From Roseomonas sp. (lineage in GTDB: Bacteria; Pseudomonadota; Alphaproteobacteria; Acetobacterales; Acetobacteraceae), in assembly GCA_020249435.1 (NCBI GenBank), contig JADCFQ010000004.1, positions 21,838-85,837 on the forward strand: DNA of 64,000 nt, given 5' to 3'. The position numbers were made by a program, and so were the translations under genes. This document shows positions 53,403 to 61,158 of this stretch, piece after piece (position 1 is the stretch's first letter; each line of letters opens with the position of its first letter). The notes below the pieces were generated by a model. It did not search any database, was not told the DNA's origin, and was given only the letters and a program-made list of their open reading frames with translations.

Positions 53403-54224
53403 TCAATCGAAGCGCAACTCCCACCCCAGCCATTCACACACAGCGCGACCCATCACCCATTCCAGATCAGCGCCTTTCAGCCAGGGTAATTCCTCGGTGA
53501 AGAAGGTTACGCATTGGCGGTAGCTGCACGGCATGCGGGTGATATCCGTGCCCCAGAAAAACCGCTTTGGCCCAAAGGCATCAAAAATACACTGCAAGCC
53601 ATCATGGATATTGCGATACGGGTAGCCTTGCGTTGAATAATGCGGCGCGCCGGTCGCCTTCACCGCGACATTCGGCAGCTTCGCCAGCGCCACCAATTCA
53701 TCAAGCTTGGCAAAGGCAGCGTCATCCTGGCCCGTCCGCACCAGCCCGCAATGATCCAGGATCATCTTGAGGTTGGGATGCGCCTCCGCGATTTGCCGAA
53801 ACTCTTTCAAAAACAAGCCACCCATGCAGGAAACCGGCAGACCTTCACGCTCCGCCGCCGGCCACAGCCAATCGAGCGTACCATCGCGCAACCAGACCTG
53901 TTCTTCCGGATGCAGCAAGGCCCAGCGCAGGCCGAGCATGCCAGGCTGCTTCTTCCAGCCTTGAATCAAATGGCGCAATTCCGGGCGCGTTGGCGGGAAT
54001 TGGCCCATGACCGCAAAGCGTTCCGGATAACGCCGCGCGGCTTCCACCGCCATGGCGTTGGAATCAGGGTCCCAGCTTGCCGGCGGATGAATCAGCGCGG
54101 CATGCACACCAGCCTCATCCATTTCGCGCAGCGCTTCCTCAGCCGTGAAGGAAGATACTTTCCGATGCAGGCCGGAAGGCGTGCCCTTCGACCAGATATG
54201 GATCTGCGCATCAACAACTTTCAT
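53403..54224 (-). CDS. amidohydrolase family 2 protein (PDC hydrolase-like)
   Basis: 273 residues. VVDAQIHIWSKG at the start carries the variant metal-site motif (QIHxW), MILDHCGLVRTGQ (about 150-162) and a late RFFWGTDITRMPC (about 229) complete the TIM-barrel of amidohydrolase family 2. Relatives hydrolyse lactones such as 2-pyrone-4,6-dicarboxylate or decarboxylate aromatic acids. It sits between SDR and GMC genes in one operon with gaps of 11 and 26 bp. Confidence 0.9.
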   Translation of the reverse strand: MKVVDAQIHIWSKGTPSGLHRKVSSFTAEEALREMDEAGVHAALIHPPASWDPDSNAMAVEAARRYPERFAVMGQFPPTRPELRHLIQGWKKQPGMLGLRWALLHPEEQVWLRDGTLDWLWPAAEREGLPVSCMGGLFLKEFRQIAEAHPNLKMILDHCGLVRTGQDDAAFAKLDELVALAKLPNVAVKATGAPHYSTQGYPYRNIHDGLQCIFDAFGPKRFFWGTDITRMPCSYRQCVTFFTEELPWLKGADLEWVMGRAVCEWLGWELRFD

Positions 54225-54235
54225 GAAACCCGCCC

Positions 54236-54979
54236 CTATTGCGCGATGAACCCGCCATCAATCACCAGCTCGGTTCCCGTAATGAAGGATGCCTCATCGG
54301 AAGCGAGGAACAGCACACCATAGGCAACCTCAATCGGCTCCCCTAGCCGGCGCAGCGGTGTGAGTGGAATCTTCGCCGACCGCCCCGGCCCGTTCGTGCC
54401 GCCCAGCATCGGCGGCAGATACCCGGGATGCACGGAATTGACGCGCACCCCCTGCGGCCCCCAGCGCACAGCAGCGTTTTTCGTGAGTAACCGCACCGCG
54501 CCCTTGGAAGCGGAATAGCCCGGATGCCCTTCCGCGCTGCTGACGAACCCCATGATGGAGGAGATATTGACAATCGAGCCCTTGCCCTGCCCTGCCATCA
54601 CCTGGCCCACCAAGGTCGTACCCAAAAAGACGCCCGTCGCGTTGATCGCCATCAGCTGATTCCAGCCTTCCAGTGACAGCATATCGCCAACCGCACTGCC
54701 GCTGATGCCTGCATTATTCACCAGAATATCAATCCGCCCATAATCGGACAGCGCCTTTTCAATCAGCCGCTTCCAATCCGCTTCCTGCGCCACATCCATG
54801 GCGATGAAGCTCGCGCGCCCCTGGCTTGCGGTGATATCGGCCGCCAGCGCTTCACCAAGATCAGCGCGACGATCCGCAATGATCACCACTGCGCCTTCCT
54901 TGGCGAATAGCCGCGCCTCGGCTTCGCCCATGCCATGCGCGCCGCCGGTGATGATGGCAATCTTGTCCTTCAGACGCAT
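54236..54979 (-). CDS. short-chain dehydrogenase/reductase
   Basis: 247 residues. IITGGAHGMGEAEARLFAKE (about 9-28) binds NAD(P), with Asp in IADRRAD suggesting NAD. NNAGISG (about 87), Ser in VNISSIMG (about 139) and YSASK (about 154) form the catalytic set. The family oxidises secondary alcohols or reduces ketones. The gaps to its neighbours are 11-12 bp, so it is co-transcribed with the HIBADH-like and amidohydrolase genes. Confidence 0.94.
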   Translation of the reverse strand: MRLKDKIAIITGGAHGMGEAEARLFAKEGAVVIIADRRADLGEALAADITASQGRASFIAMDVAQEADWKRLIEKALSDYGRIDILVNNAGISGSAVGDMLSLEGWNQLMAINATGVFLGTTLVGQVMAGQGKGSIVNISSIMGFVSSAEGHPGYSASKGAVRLLTKNAAVRWGPQGVRVNSVHPGYLPPMLGGTNGPGRSAKIPLTPLRRLGEPIEVAYGVLFLASDEASFITGTELVIDGGFIAQ

Positions 54980-54991
54980 TTTCCGTTCCCT

Positions 54992-55930
54992 TCAACCAGC
55001 ACTTTTTACCGTATTGGGCGACTGCATCGAAACGCCTGCCCATTCCTCATAAAGCTGCACGACGGAGGTCATATCCGCATCCGGGCCAAAGCGATTCTTC
55101 GCAATGCTCAACATTTCACGCGCCAGCGCCGTCATGGGCGCGGAAAGCCCGAAGGCCGAAAATTCCGCCACCGCCAGCGACAAATCTTTTGAGACGATGG
55201 CATTGCTCGCCCCACCCGAAAACCGCCCATTCAGCACCGCGCGCGGAAACTTCGTCACTGTGGAGCTATTGCGCCCCGTGCTGGCATTGATCACATCGCA
55301 CATGAGCGCCGTATCAATGCCGGCCTTGGCGCCGAGCGAAAACGCCTCTGCCGTCAGCACCATGCCTGCGAGCGAGAGCAGATTATTCGCAAGCTTCATG
55401 GTCTGACTTAGGCCCGGCGTATCGCCAATGGTGAAGACCGTGCGCCCCACCACCTGCAACAAAGGCATCACCGCGCCGAGCGCATCCGGGGCGCCAGAAG
55501 CAATCACCGCAAGCGCGCCGGTCTCTGCCCCCGGCACACCGCCGCTGATCGGCGAATCAATCAGCGTAATGCCTTTTTCTGCGAGGCCCGCCGCAATGCG
55601 CCGCACCGCTGCGCTGCCAATGGTGGACATTTCGATATAGCTGCGCACCGCGCCCGGCATCCCCGCAATACCCTCAGCGCCCAAGGCCACGCGTTCGGAT
55701 GTTTCGGCACTCGGCAGACAGGCAAAGACCACGCTGCATTGCGCGGCAACCGCGGCGACCGATCCCATGGCCTCGGCCCCCGCTTCGGTCGCGCGTCGCA
55801 TGGCTTCAGCGCGGGGATCGAAAACCAGAATGCGTTTGCCTGGATGGCGCTGCGCCCAATCCGCCATGCGCGTTGCAATCGGGCCGCCCATGGCGCCCAG
55901 CCCCAGAAATCCGATGCGTTCCATATCCAT
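54992..55930 (-). CDS. NAD(P)-dependent beta-hydroxyacid dehydrogenase (HIBADH family)
   Basis: 312 residues from the ATG at 55930 (a second in-frame ATG is at 55924), with GGAGGAAGG upstream. IGFLGLGAMGGPIATRM (about 6-22) binds the dinucleotide, DSPISGGVPGAETGALAVI (about 125) holds the substrate loop, and MKLANNLLSLAGMVLTAEA (about 177) contains the catalytic Lys. Relatives act on 3-hydroxyisobutyrate, tartronate semialdehyde or 6-phosphogluconate-like acids. First gene of its operon. Confidence 0.93.
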   Translation of the reverse strand: MDMERIGFLGLGAMGGPIATRMADWAQRHPGKRILVFDPRAEAMRRATEAGAEAMGSVAAVAAQCSVVFACLPSAETSERVALGAEGIAGMPGAVRSYIEMSTIGSAAVRRIAAGLAEKGITLIDSPISGGVPGAETGALAVIASGAPDALGAVMPLLQVVGRTVFTIGDTPGLSQTMKLANNLLSLAGMVLTAEAFSLGAKAGIDTALMCDVINASTGRNSSTVTKFPRAVLNGRFSGGASNAIVSKDLSLAVAEFSAFGLSAPMTALAREMLSIAKNRFGPDADMTSVVQLYEEWAGVSMQSPNTVKSAG

Positions 55931-55993
55931 GGCGCTGCCTTCCTCCCGCAGTCGAAGGGGCAGTCTTCACCGGATTGCGCGTAGTGAATAGCC

Positions 55994-56791
55994 TCAGCCG
56001 GGCTTCCGCCCCACCGCCAGCCGCGCCACCGCGACGAAGGAACGCGGCCCATCAGCGCCGCCGGCCAGATAGGCACGGCGCGCAATATCCTTGATCGGTG
56101 GAATGCGCTCAGCCGGCAATGCGGCGATGAAGGCCCCGGCAATGCCCTGCCCGCCAGCAGCCCAGGGGTCCCACCAATCCTCGAAATCCGTGAAATCCTG
56201 GCGGATGGCGATATCGCGTTCCGTCACCCGTTCAATGCCGGCCGCATCAAACAAGGCCGTCATGCGCCCCGGCGCACCGACCGGGTCCGCCCAATAGCGC
56301 GCGCGAAACGCCTCGCCTTCCGGTTCGGTGATGGCGACACTATCGGCGAAGGCGCGCAAAAACGAAAAACCGCCGGTGAAATCCCACATCGCTGCCGCCA
56401 CTACGCCGCCTGGCTTGGTCACGCGCAGCATTTCCGCCACCGCCCTGGCGCGATCGGGAACGAATTGCAGCACCAGCAGGGAAAGCGCCGCATCAAAAAC
56501 CCCATCAGGCAGATCAAGCGCGCAAAGATCACCTTGGCGGAACTCTCCGCCCGGCACGCGCGCCCGCGCGGCCTCCAAAAAAGCCGGGCTGATATCTATG
56601 CCGGTAATGTGCGCCATGGGATCGCGCTGCGCCAAGGCATCCGCGAGCGCCCCAGTGCCGCAGCCGGCATCCAGCACCGCCATACCGCGCGGCAGCGCCA
56701 GCGCATCCAGCATGGCATCGGCCAGCTTGCGGGACCATCGGCCCATGCTCCGTTCATAAGCCGCGCCATTCGTTGCGGCGTAGCCGGACAT
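55994..56791 (-). CDS. class I SAM-dependent methyltransferase
   Basis: 265 residues. MAVLDAGCGTGALADALAQR (about 36-55) is motif I for SAM binding, GIDISPAFLEAARAR (about 63) motif II, and LLVLQFVPDRARAVAEMLRV with TKPGGVVAAAMWD (about 112-140) the motif III region. UbiE/methyltransferase-11 type. It starts 5 bp after the ATC-hydrolase family gene, so they are one transcript. The methyl acceptor is unknown. Confidence 0.92.
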   Translation of the reverse strand: MSGYAATNGAAYERSMGRWSRKLADAMLDALALPRGMAVLDAGCGTGALADALAQRDPMAHITGIDISPAFLEAARARVPGGEFRQGDLCALDLPDGVFDAALSLLVLQFVPDRARAVAEMLRVTKPGGVVAAAMWDFTGGFSFLRAFADSVAITEPEGEAFRARYWADPVGAPGRMTALFDAAGIERVTERDIAIRQDFTDFEDWWDPWAAGGQGIAGAFIAALPAERIPPIKDIARRAYLAGGADGPRSFVAVARLAVGRKPG

Positions 56792-56796
56792 GCGCG

Positions 56797-57270
56797 CTAT
56801 TCCTCATACCTGTAACGGAAATTGCAGTGGCTTGCGCCGCCCATGATGGTTTGCGTGCGTTCCAGCTTCAGCTTCGGGTCATAGCCCTCACAAAACGCGC
56901 CATCACGATTGCAGGACAGGATCGCGCCCAATTCCGCCAGGCCCATGGCACGATACATCTCGGCATAGCGGCAGCGCGTCACGTTGAAATCATAATGCTT
57001 GGCGTCCTTGTGGAGTGTTTCAATTTGCAGCGCATCCCCCTTGGTCCAGAGCGGCTGGAGGGAGATGAAATGCTCGAGCGACGGCCTCCCCTCAGGCCCC
57101 TGCTTCGCCATCTCTGCCGCGGTTTCCTTGGCGAGCTTGATGATGGCGGCAGACAGGATGGATTTTGCCTTCTCCTCGCCGACCTGTGCCTTCATTTCCT
57201 CATAAATGCCCTTGGCAAAGGCGGCTTCGATCCGCCGCTGTTCAAGAATGCCTAAGCTTTGTTCGGCCAT
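56797..57270 (-). CDS. L-2-amino-thiazoline-4-carboxylic acid hydrolase family protein
   Basis: 157 residues. FNVTRCRYAEMYRAMGLAEL (about 94-113), CNRDGAFCEGYDPKLKLERT (about 119-138) and QTIMGGASHCNFRYRY at the end match the ATC-hydrolase family, with four conserved Cys. The founding member opens the thiazoline ring on the way to L-cysteine; most relatives are uncharacterised. No signal peptide. It leads a two-gene operon with the methyltransferase and is divergent from ahcY. Confidence 0.87.
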   Translation of the reverse strand: MAEQSLGILEQRRIEAAFAKGIYEEMKAQVGEEKAKSILSAAIIKLAKETAAEMAKQGPEGRPSLEHFISLQPLWTKGDALQIETLHKDAKHYDFNVTRCRYAEMYRAMGLAELGAILSCNRDGAFCEGYDPKLKLERTQTIMGGASHCNFRYRYEE

Positions 57271-57338
57271 AAGCGCCTCCCCGGGGTTTGACGGGCGAGC
57301 TTAGCCCGCCCTGCAAAACGGGCCAGTCCGAAAAAGAC

Positions 57339-57354
57339 ATAAAGGTATCTTTAT
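57339..57354. promoter_or_regulatory. AT-rich palindrome upstream of ahcY, possible operator
   Basis: ATAAAG (57339-57344), GTAT, CTTTAT (57349-57354): half-sites agree at seven of eight positions about the centre. It stands out in GC-rich sequence 72 bases before the ahcY ATG and overlaps a TATATT (57352-57357) that could be a -10 box. From memory it resembles sites reported for ArsR-family SahR regulators of the methionine cycle; I could not check this. Confidence 0.5.
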
Positions 57355-57425
57355 ATTCTTCTTTCCCTCTAGCCCCGCGCCCCGCCCCGTGTTACCCGCC
57401 GCGCCAGATTCAAGGAGATCGCGCC

Positions 57426-58826
57426 ATGCCCGCCCAAGACTATGTTGTGAAAGACCTCTCCCTCGCCGCCTGGGGGCGGAAGGAAATTTCCATGGCCGAG
57501 GATGAAATGCCCGGCCTGATGGCGGTGCGCGGCGAATATGGCGCGGCCCAGCCGCTCAAGGGTGCGCGCATTGCGGGCTGCCTGCACATGACCATCCAGA
57601 CCGCGGTGCTGATCGAAACCCTGAAGCATCTTGGCGCCGATGTGCGCTGGTCTTCCTGCAATATCTTTTCAACGCAGGATCATGCGGCGGCTGCGATTGC
57701 CGAAAGCGGCACGCCGGTTTTCGCCGTGAAGGGCGAAACGCTCCCGGAATATTGGGAATATGTGCAGCGCACGCTGGAATGGGCCGATGGCGGCGAGCCT
57801 AATGTGCTGCTCGATGATGGCGGCGACATGACGCTGCTCGTGCATTACGGGCTGCGCGCCGAGCAGGGCGATACCGCGTTTCTGGACAAGGCCACCAATG
57901 AGGAAGAGGAAGTCTTCTTCGCCCTCATCAAGAATTGCCTCAAGACCAAGCCAGGCTGGTTCGCGAAGCTTGCCGGTGCCATCAAGGGTGTTTCGGAAGA
58001 AACCACCACGGGCGTGCATCGGCTTTACGTCATGGCCAAGGAAGGGCGCCTTCTCTTCCCGGCCATCAATGTGAATGACAGCGTCACCAAGTCGAAATTC
58101 GATAATCTTTATGGTTGCCGCGAATCCCTGGTGGATGCGATCCGTCGCGGCACCGATGTGATGATGGCCGGCAAGGTCGCGATGGTCTGCGGCTTTGGTG
58201 ATGTGGGCAAGGGTTCCGCCGCGTCGCTACGGAATGCCGGCTGCCGCGTGATGGTGAGCGAGGTTGACCCGATCTGCGCCCTGCAAGCCGCCATGGAAGG
58301 CTATCAGGTTGTCACCATGGAACAGGCCGCGCCGATGGCCGATATCTTCGTGACCGCGACTGGCAATGTGGATGTGATCACGGTTGATCACATGCGCGCC
58401 ATGAAGCACCGCGCCATTGTCTGCAATATCGGCCATTTCGATTCCGAAATTCAGGTTTCTGGTCTGCGCAACATGAAGTGGGACAATGTGAAGCCGCAGG
58501 TGGATGAAATCGAATTCCCTGACCAGAAGCGCATCATCCTGCTGTCCGAAGGCCGCCTGGTGAACCTTGGCAATGCCACGGGCCATCCTTCCTTCGTGAT
58601 GTCGGCTTCCTTCACCAATCAGACCTTGGCGCAGATCGAACTCTGGACCAATACCTCCAAATACGAGCGCAAGGTCTATACCCTGCCGAAGCATTTGGAT
58701 GAGAAGGTGGCGGCGCTGCATTTGGCAAAGGTGGGCGCGACGCTGACGCAGCTCACCGCGCAGCAGGCCGGCTATATCGGCGTGGATGCGCAAGGCCCCT
58801 TCAAGGCTGAACAATACCGTTACTGA
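57426..58826 (+). CDS. ahcY: S-adenosylhomocysteinase
   Basis: 466 residues from the ATG at 57426 after AAGGAG (57412-57417); the longer frame is rejected. [20 protein letters not shown] (about 5-24), [14 protein letters not shown] (about 56), [19 protein letters not shown] (about 255-273) for NAD and the tail PFKAEQYRY are all conserved. It has the insertion found in bacterial and plant-type enzymes. It splits S-adenosylhomocysteine to adenosine and homocysteine. The neighbouring methyltransferase produces its substrate. Confidence 0.97.
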   Translation: MPAQDYVVKDLSLAAWGRKEISMAEDEMPGLMAVRGEYGAAQPLKGARIAGCLHMTIQTAVLIETLKHLGADVRWSSCNIFSTQDHAAAAIAESGTPVFAVKGETLPEYWEYVQRTLEWADGGEPNVLLDDGGDMTLLVHYGLRAEQGDTAFLDKATNEEEEVFFALIKNCLKTKPGWFAKLAGAIKGVSEETTTGVHRLYVMAKEGRLLFPAINVNDSVTKSKFDNLYGCRESLVDAIRRGTDVMMAGKVAMVCGFGDVGKGSAASLRNAGCRVMVSEVDPICALQAAMEGYQVVTMEQAAPMADIFVTATGNVDVITVDHMRAMKHRAIVCNIGHFDSEIQVSGLRNMKWDNVKPQVDEIEFPDQKRIILLSEGRLVNLGNATGHPSFVMSASFTNQTLAQIELWTNTSKYERKVYTLPKHLDEKVAALHLAKVGATLTQLTAQQAGYIGVDAQGPFKAEQYRY

Positions 58827-58895
58827 ACTCTAGTTTGGTCGTATTTTCCGAGGCGCCAAGTGTCCCACTTGGCTTGAAAATACTCCGGAACTCTA
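58825..58895. repeat. double-palindrome repeat, copy 2 (58841-58883), with flanking 8-bp direct repeats
   Basis: Outer arms GTATTTTC (58841-58848) and GAAAATAC (58876-58883), inner arms GCCAAGTG (58855-58862) and CACTTGGC (58866-58873). The linkers match copy 1 at 14793-14836 read on the other strand. The outer arms differ at one pair, changed on both sides (C-G to T-A). GAACTCTA occurs exactly at 58825-58832 and 58888-58895, as a target duplication would; the first copy shares two bases with the ahcY stop. Confidence 0.8.
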
Positions 58896-58988
58896 TGCGC
58901 CGGGGCGTGGACATGGCTCCCACCCCGGCGCAACCATGTAGGACAAGCGAATCGGGCACCCCGCCCGCGCCACGCATGGATCACGCGC

Positions 58989-59792
58989 ATGGACCTGAGC
59001 GCCCTTTTCTCTGCCCTGCTCATGGGCATTGTCGAAGGTTTCACTGAATTCCTGCCCATTTCCTCGACCGGGCATTTGATCCTGCTCGGCGAATTGATCG
59101 GCTTTCAGGGCCCGCCCGGCAAGGTTTTTGAAATCTCCATCCAGCTTGGCGCCATTCTTGCCGTGTGCTGGATTTATCGCGCGCTGATCGTGGATCTGCT
59201 GCGTGGCATGTGGCGGCCAGGGCGAGAACGCTATTACGTCATCAACCTCATGCTCGCCTTCCTGCCGGCGGCGATTATCGGCTTTCTGTTTCACAAAACC
59301 ATCACGACGTTGTTGTTCAACCCTTGGGTCGTGTCCATCGCGCTTATTCTTGGCGGCATTGCCATCATCGCCATTGAAAAACTGCGCCCGGCGCCGAGCA
59401 TTCATAGCGTGCCGGAAATCGGGCCCCTCGCCGCCGTGCTGGTCGGGCTTGGCCAGGCGCTCGCGATGATCCCCGGCACATCGCGTTCAGGGGCGACCAT
59501 CATCACCGCGCTGCTGATCGGCGTAGAACGCCGCACCGCGGCCGAGTTTTCCTTCGTGCTCGCCATCCCGACGATGTTTGCCGCCAGCTTCTATAGTCTT
59601 TGGAAGGCACGCAGCGAGATTGACCCAAGCGCCTTCGGGCAGATCGCGGTTGGTTTCATCGCTGCCTTCATCGTCGCCTTCATCACGGTGCGCGCCGTAC
59701 TGGCTTTGATCGGACGCATCGGCTTCACGCCCTTTGGCTATTATCGCATTGCGTTGGGTAGCCTGATGCTTCTCGTTCTAGCCCTCCGCTAG
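58989..59792 (+). CDS. uppP: undecaprenyl-diphosphatase (BacA/UppP)
   Basis: 267 residues, about eight helices. GIVEGFTEFLPISSTGHLIL (about 13-32) and MIPGTSRSGATIITALLIGV (read as MIPGTSRSGAT and IITALLIGV) at about residues 160-179 are the two catalytic motifs, with the Glu pair, Ser and Arg. It recycles the undecaprenyl lipid carrier for cell-wall synthesis in the inner membrane. Single ATG start, 162 bp after ahcY, with the palindromic repeat between. The next gene follows after 3 bp. Confidence 0.97.
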   Translation: MDLSALFSALLMGIVEGFTEFLPISSTGHLILLGELIGFQGPPGKVFEISIQLGAILAVCWIYRALIVDLLRGMWRPGRERYYVINLMLAFLPAAIIGFLFHKTITTLLFNPWVVSIALILGGIAIIAIEKLRPAPSIHSVPEIGPLAAVLVGLGQALAMIPGTSRSGATIITALLIGVERRTAAEFSFVLAIPTMFAASFYSLWKARSEIDPSAFGQIAVGFIAAFIVAFITVRAVLALIGRIGFTPFGYYRIALGSLMLLVLALR

Positions 59793-59795
59793 CCA

Positions 59796-60689
59796 GTGTT
59801 GTCCCCACGCTACAGCTTCGCCTACGGCTCCAACACCGACGAACAAGATTGGCGCGCTTGGTGCGCGCGCACTGGCCATGACCCGGCAGCGATCCGCCCA
59901 ATCAGCACCGGCATTCTGCCCGATGCGCGCCTCACCTTCGATTTCTTCAGCCAAAGCCGTGGCGGCGGTGCGCTGAATTTCCAAAGCCGTCTCGGTGGTT
60001 TCATTGAAGGCGTGGTGCTGGAAGTCTCTGCTGCCGGCTGGCAGGCGCTCGACCGAAAGGAAGGCGCGCCACACGCCTATCAGCGCCGTACGCGCCTCAT
60101 CATCATGCCCGATGGTGCCGCGCTTGAAGCCATCGCCTATCAGGTCACGCCCGAACGCCAACAAGGTTTTGTCGCCCCACCCGCCACATATCTGGCCGCA
60201 GTGCGCCGAGGCTTCGCCGCCCATGGCCTGCACCCGCAACCCGTCGAAGCCGCAGCGCGTGATGAGGAAGGCTGCCACCACCTGCCCGATGTGTTTGTCT
60301 ATGGCACGCTCATGCAAGGCGGCTTCTGGCATGGTCCCGCCGCCAAGGCGGGCATCGCGGCCATCACGCCGGCACAGGCCACCGGCACGCTATTTGATCT
60401 TGGCGATTACCCCACCCTCACGCTCGGGGCAGCCACGCCCATCCAGGGCGAAATCCTGAGCTTTCAGGATATCGCCAGCGCCTTGCCCATTCTGGATGAC
60501 ATCGAAGATGCCGCACCCGATGGCAGCGCTTCCGGCATGTATCGCCGCACCATCCTGACCGTGACGGATCAGGCTGGGCAGCGCCGCCGCGCCTGGGCCT
60601 ATGTGATGGCAACGGAAAACCTCGGCGCCGCGCCCATCATCGCCTCAGGGGATTGGCGCGCGCATCACGCAAAAAAACGGGCCGGGTAA
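59796..60689 (+). CDS. double-domain gamma-glutamylcyclotransferase-like protein
   Basis: 297 residues from a GTG at 59796. Two GGCT-like domains are visible: YSFAYGSNTDEQDW (about 6-19) with ALDRKEGAPHAYQRR (about 84-98), and DVFVYGTLMQGGFWHGPA (about 165-182) with a late LDDIEDAAPDGSASGMYRRT. Each has the glycine loop after the Tyr and an acidic residue in the LD..E region expected for cyclotransfer. The group acts on gamma-glutamyl or gamma-glutamylamine compounds. Fusion of the two is unusual to me; the terminator of the opposite gene overlaps its last codons. Confidence 0.82.
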   Translation: MLSPRYSFAYGSNTDEQDWRAWCARTGHDPAAIRPISTGILPDARLTFDFFSQSRGGGALNFQSRLGGFIEGVVLEVSAAGWQALDRKEGAPHAYQRRTRLIIMPDGAALEAIAYQVTPERQQGFVAPPATYLAAVRRGFAAHGLHPQPVEAAARDEEGCHHLPDVFVYGTLMQGGFWHGPAAKAGIAAITPAQATGTLFDLGDYPTLTLGAATPIQGEILSFQDIASALPILDDIEDAAPDGSASGMYRRTILTVTDQAGQRRRAWAYVMATENLGAAPIIASGDWRAHHAKKRAG

Positions 60690-60695
60690 GGCCCG
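60671..60695 (-). terminator. intrinsic terminator of the FYDLN-acid gene
   Basis: Read on the minus strand, CGGGCC (complement of 60690-60695), loop TTACCC, GGCCCG (60678-60683), then seven T (complement of 60671-60677). It lies 11 bases after the stop codon at 60706 and overlaps the 3' end of the gene on the other strand. Confidence 0.85.
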
Positions 60696-60705
60696 CCCAA
60701 CAGGA

Positions 60706-61029
60706 TTACTGTTCTTCGTCGCGGTCGTTGCCGACTTCGATATCCTCGCCGATATCCTCCGCGTCATCTTCCAGCTCTTCGGCGTCCTCGATCGCCTCAT
60801 CGCCTTCGATGTCAGCCACTTCGATATCATCGGTCTCGGCCTCCGCCGTGCCGGGCGCCTTCTTCACCCGCTCATCCAGCGGGTTCGCGCCATTGCGGCG
60901 CAGGCGCGGCTGTTCCGCCGGCTGTTCTGTGGCGCATTTCGGGCAGACCGCCGGGGCGCGCAACAAATCATAAAATTTCGCGCCACAAGCGACGCAAGTC
61001 CGCTTCAGGCCGAGTTCTGGCTTCGCCAT
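60706..61029 (-). CDS. TIGR02300 family (FYDLN acid) protein
   Basis: 107 residues starting at MAKPELGLKRTCVACGAKFY. KFYDLLRAPAVCPKCATEQP carries the FYDLN-like motif (here FYDLL) with two CxxC knuckles (Cys12/15, Cys28/31), a possible zinc ribbon. The second half is very acidic (DIEVADIEGDEAIEDAEELE and on). Function unknown; the family is mainly alphaproteobacterial. The stretch before it is divergent from aroA, a common arrangement. A terminator follows at 60671. Confidence 0.93.
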   Translation of the reverse strand: MAKPELGLKRTCVACGAKFYDLLRAPAVCPKCATEQPAEQPRLRRNGANPLDERVKKAPGTAEAETDDIEVADIEGDEAIEDAEELEDDAEDIGEDIEVGNDRDEEQ

Positions 61030-61158
61030 GCAAACGCCTCTTGAATTCCGCTGGGCGCGGTTTTGCAAAGGAACCGCCCCGGCATGACCAGACCGATCCC
61101 GTAAAAAACAGGGAGGCGCGCATTGCCACGCCCTGCCCTGCCATGTCAAACCGACCTT

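Noticed and set aside
57271..57425. SAH or SAM riboswitch upstream of ahcY
   Set aside because: I could not recognise a riboswitch core; the only clear signal is the AT-rich palindrome.
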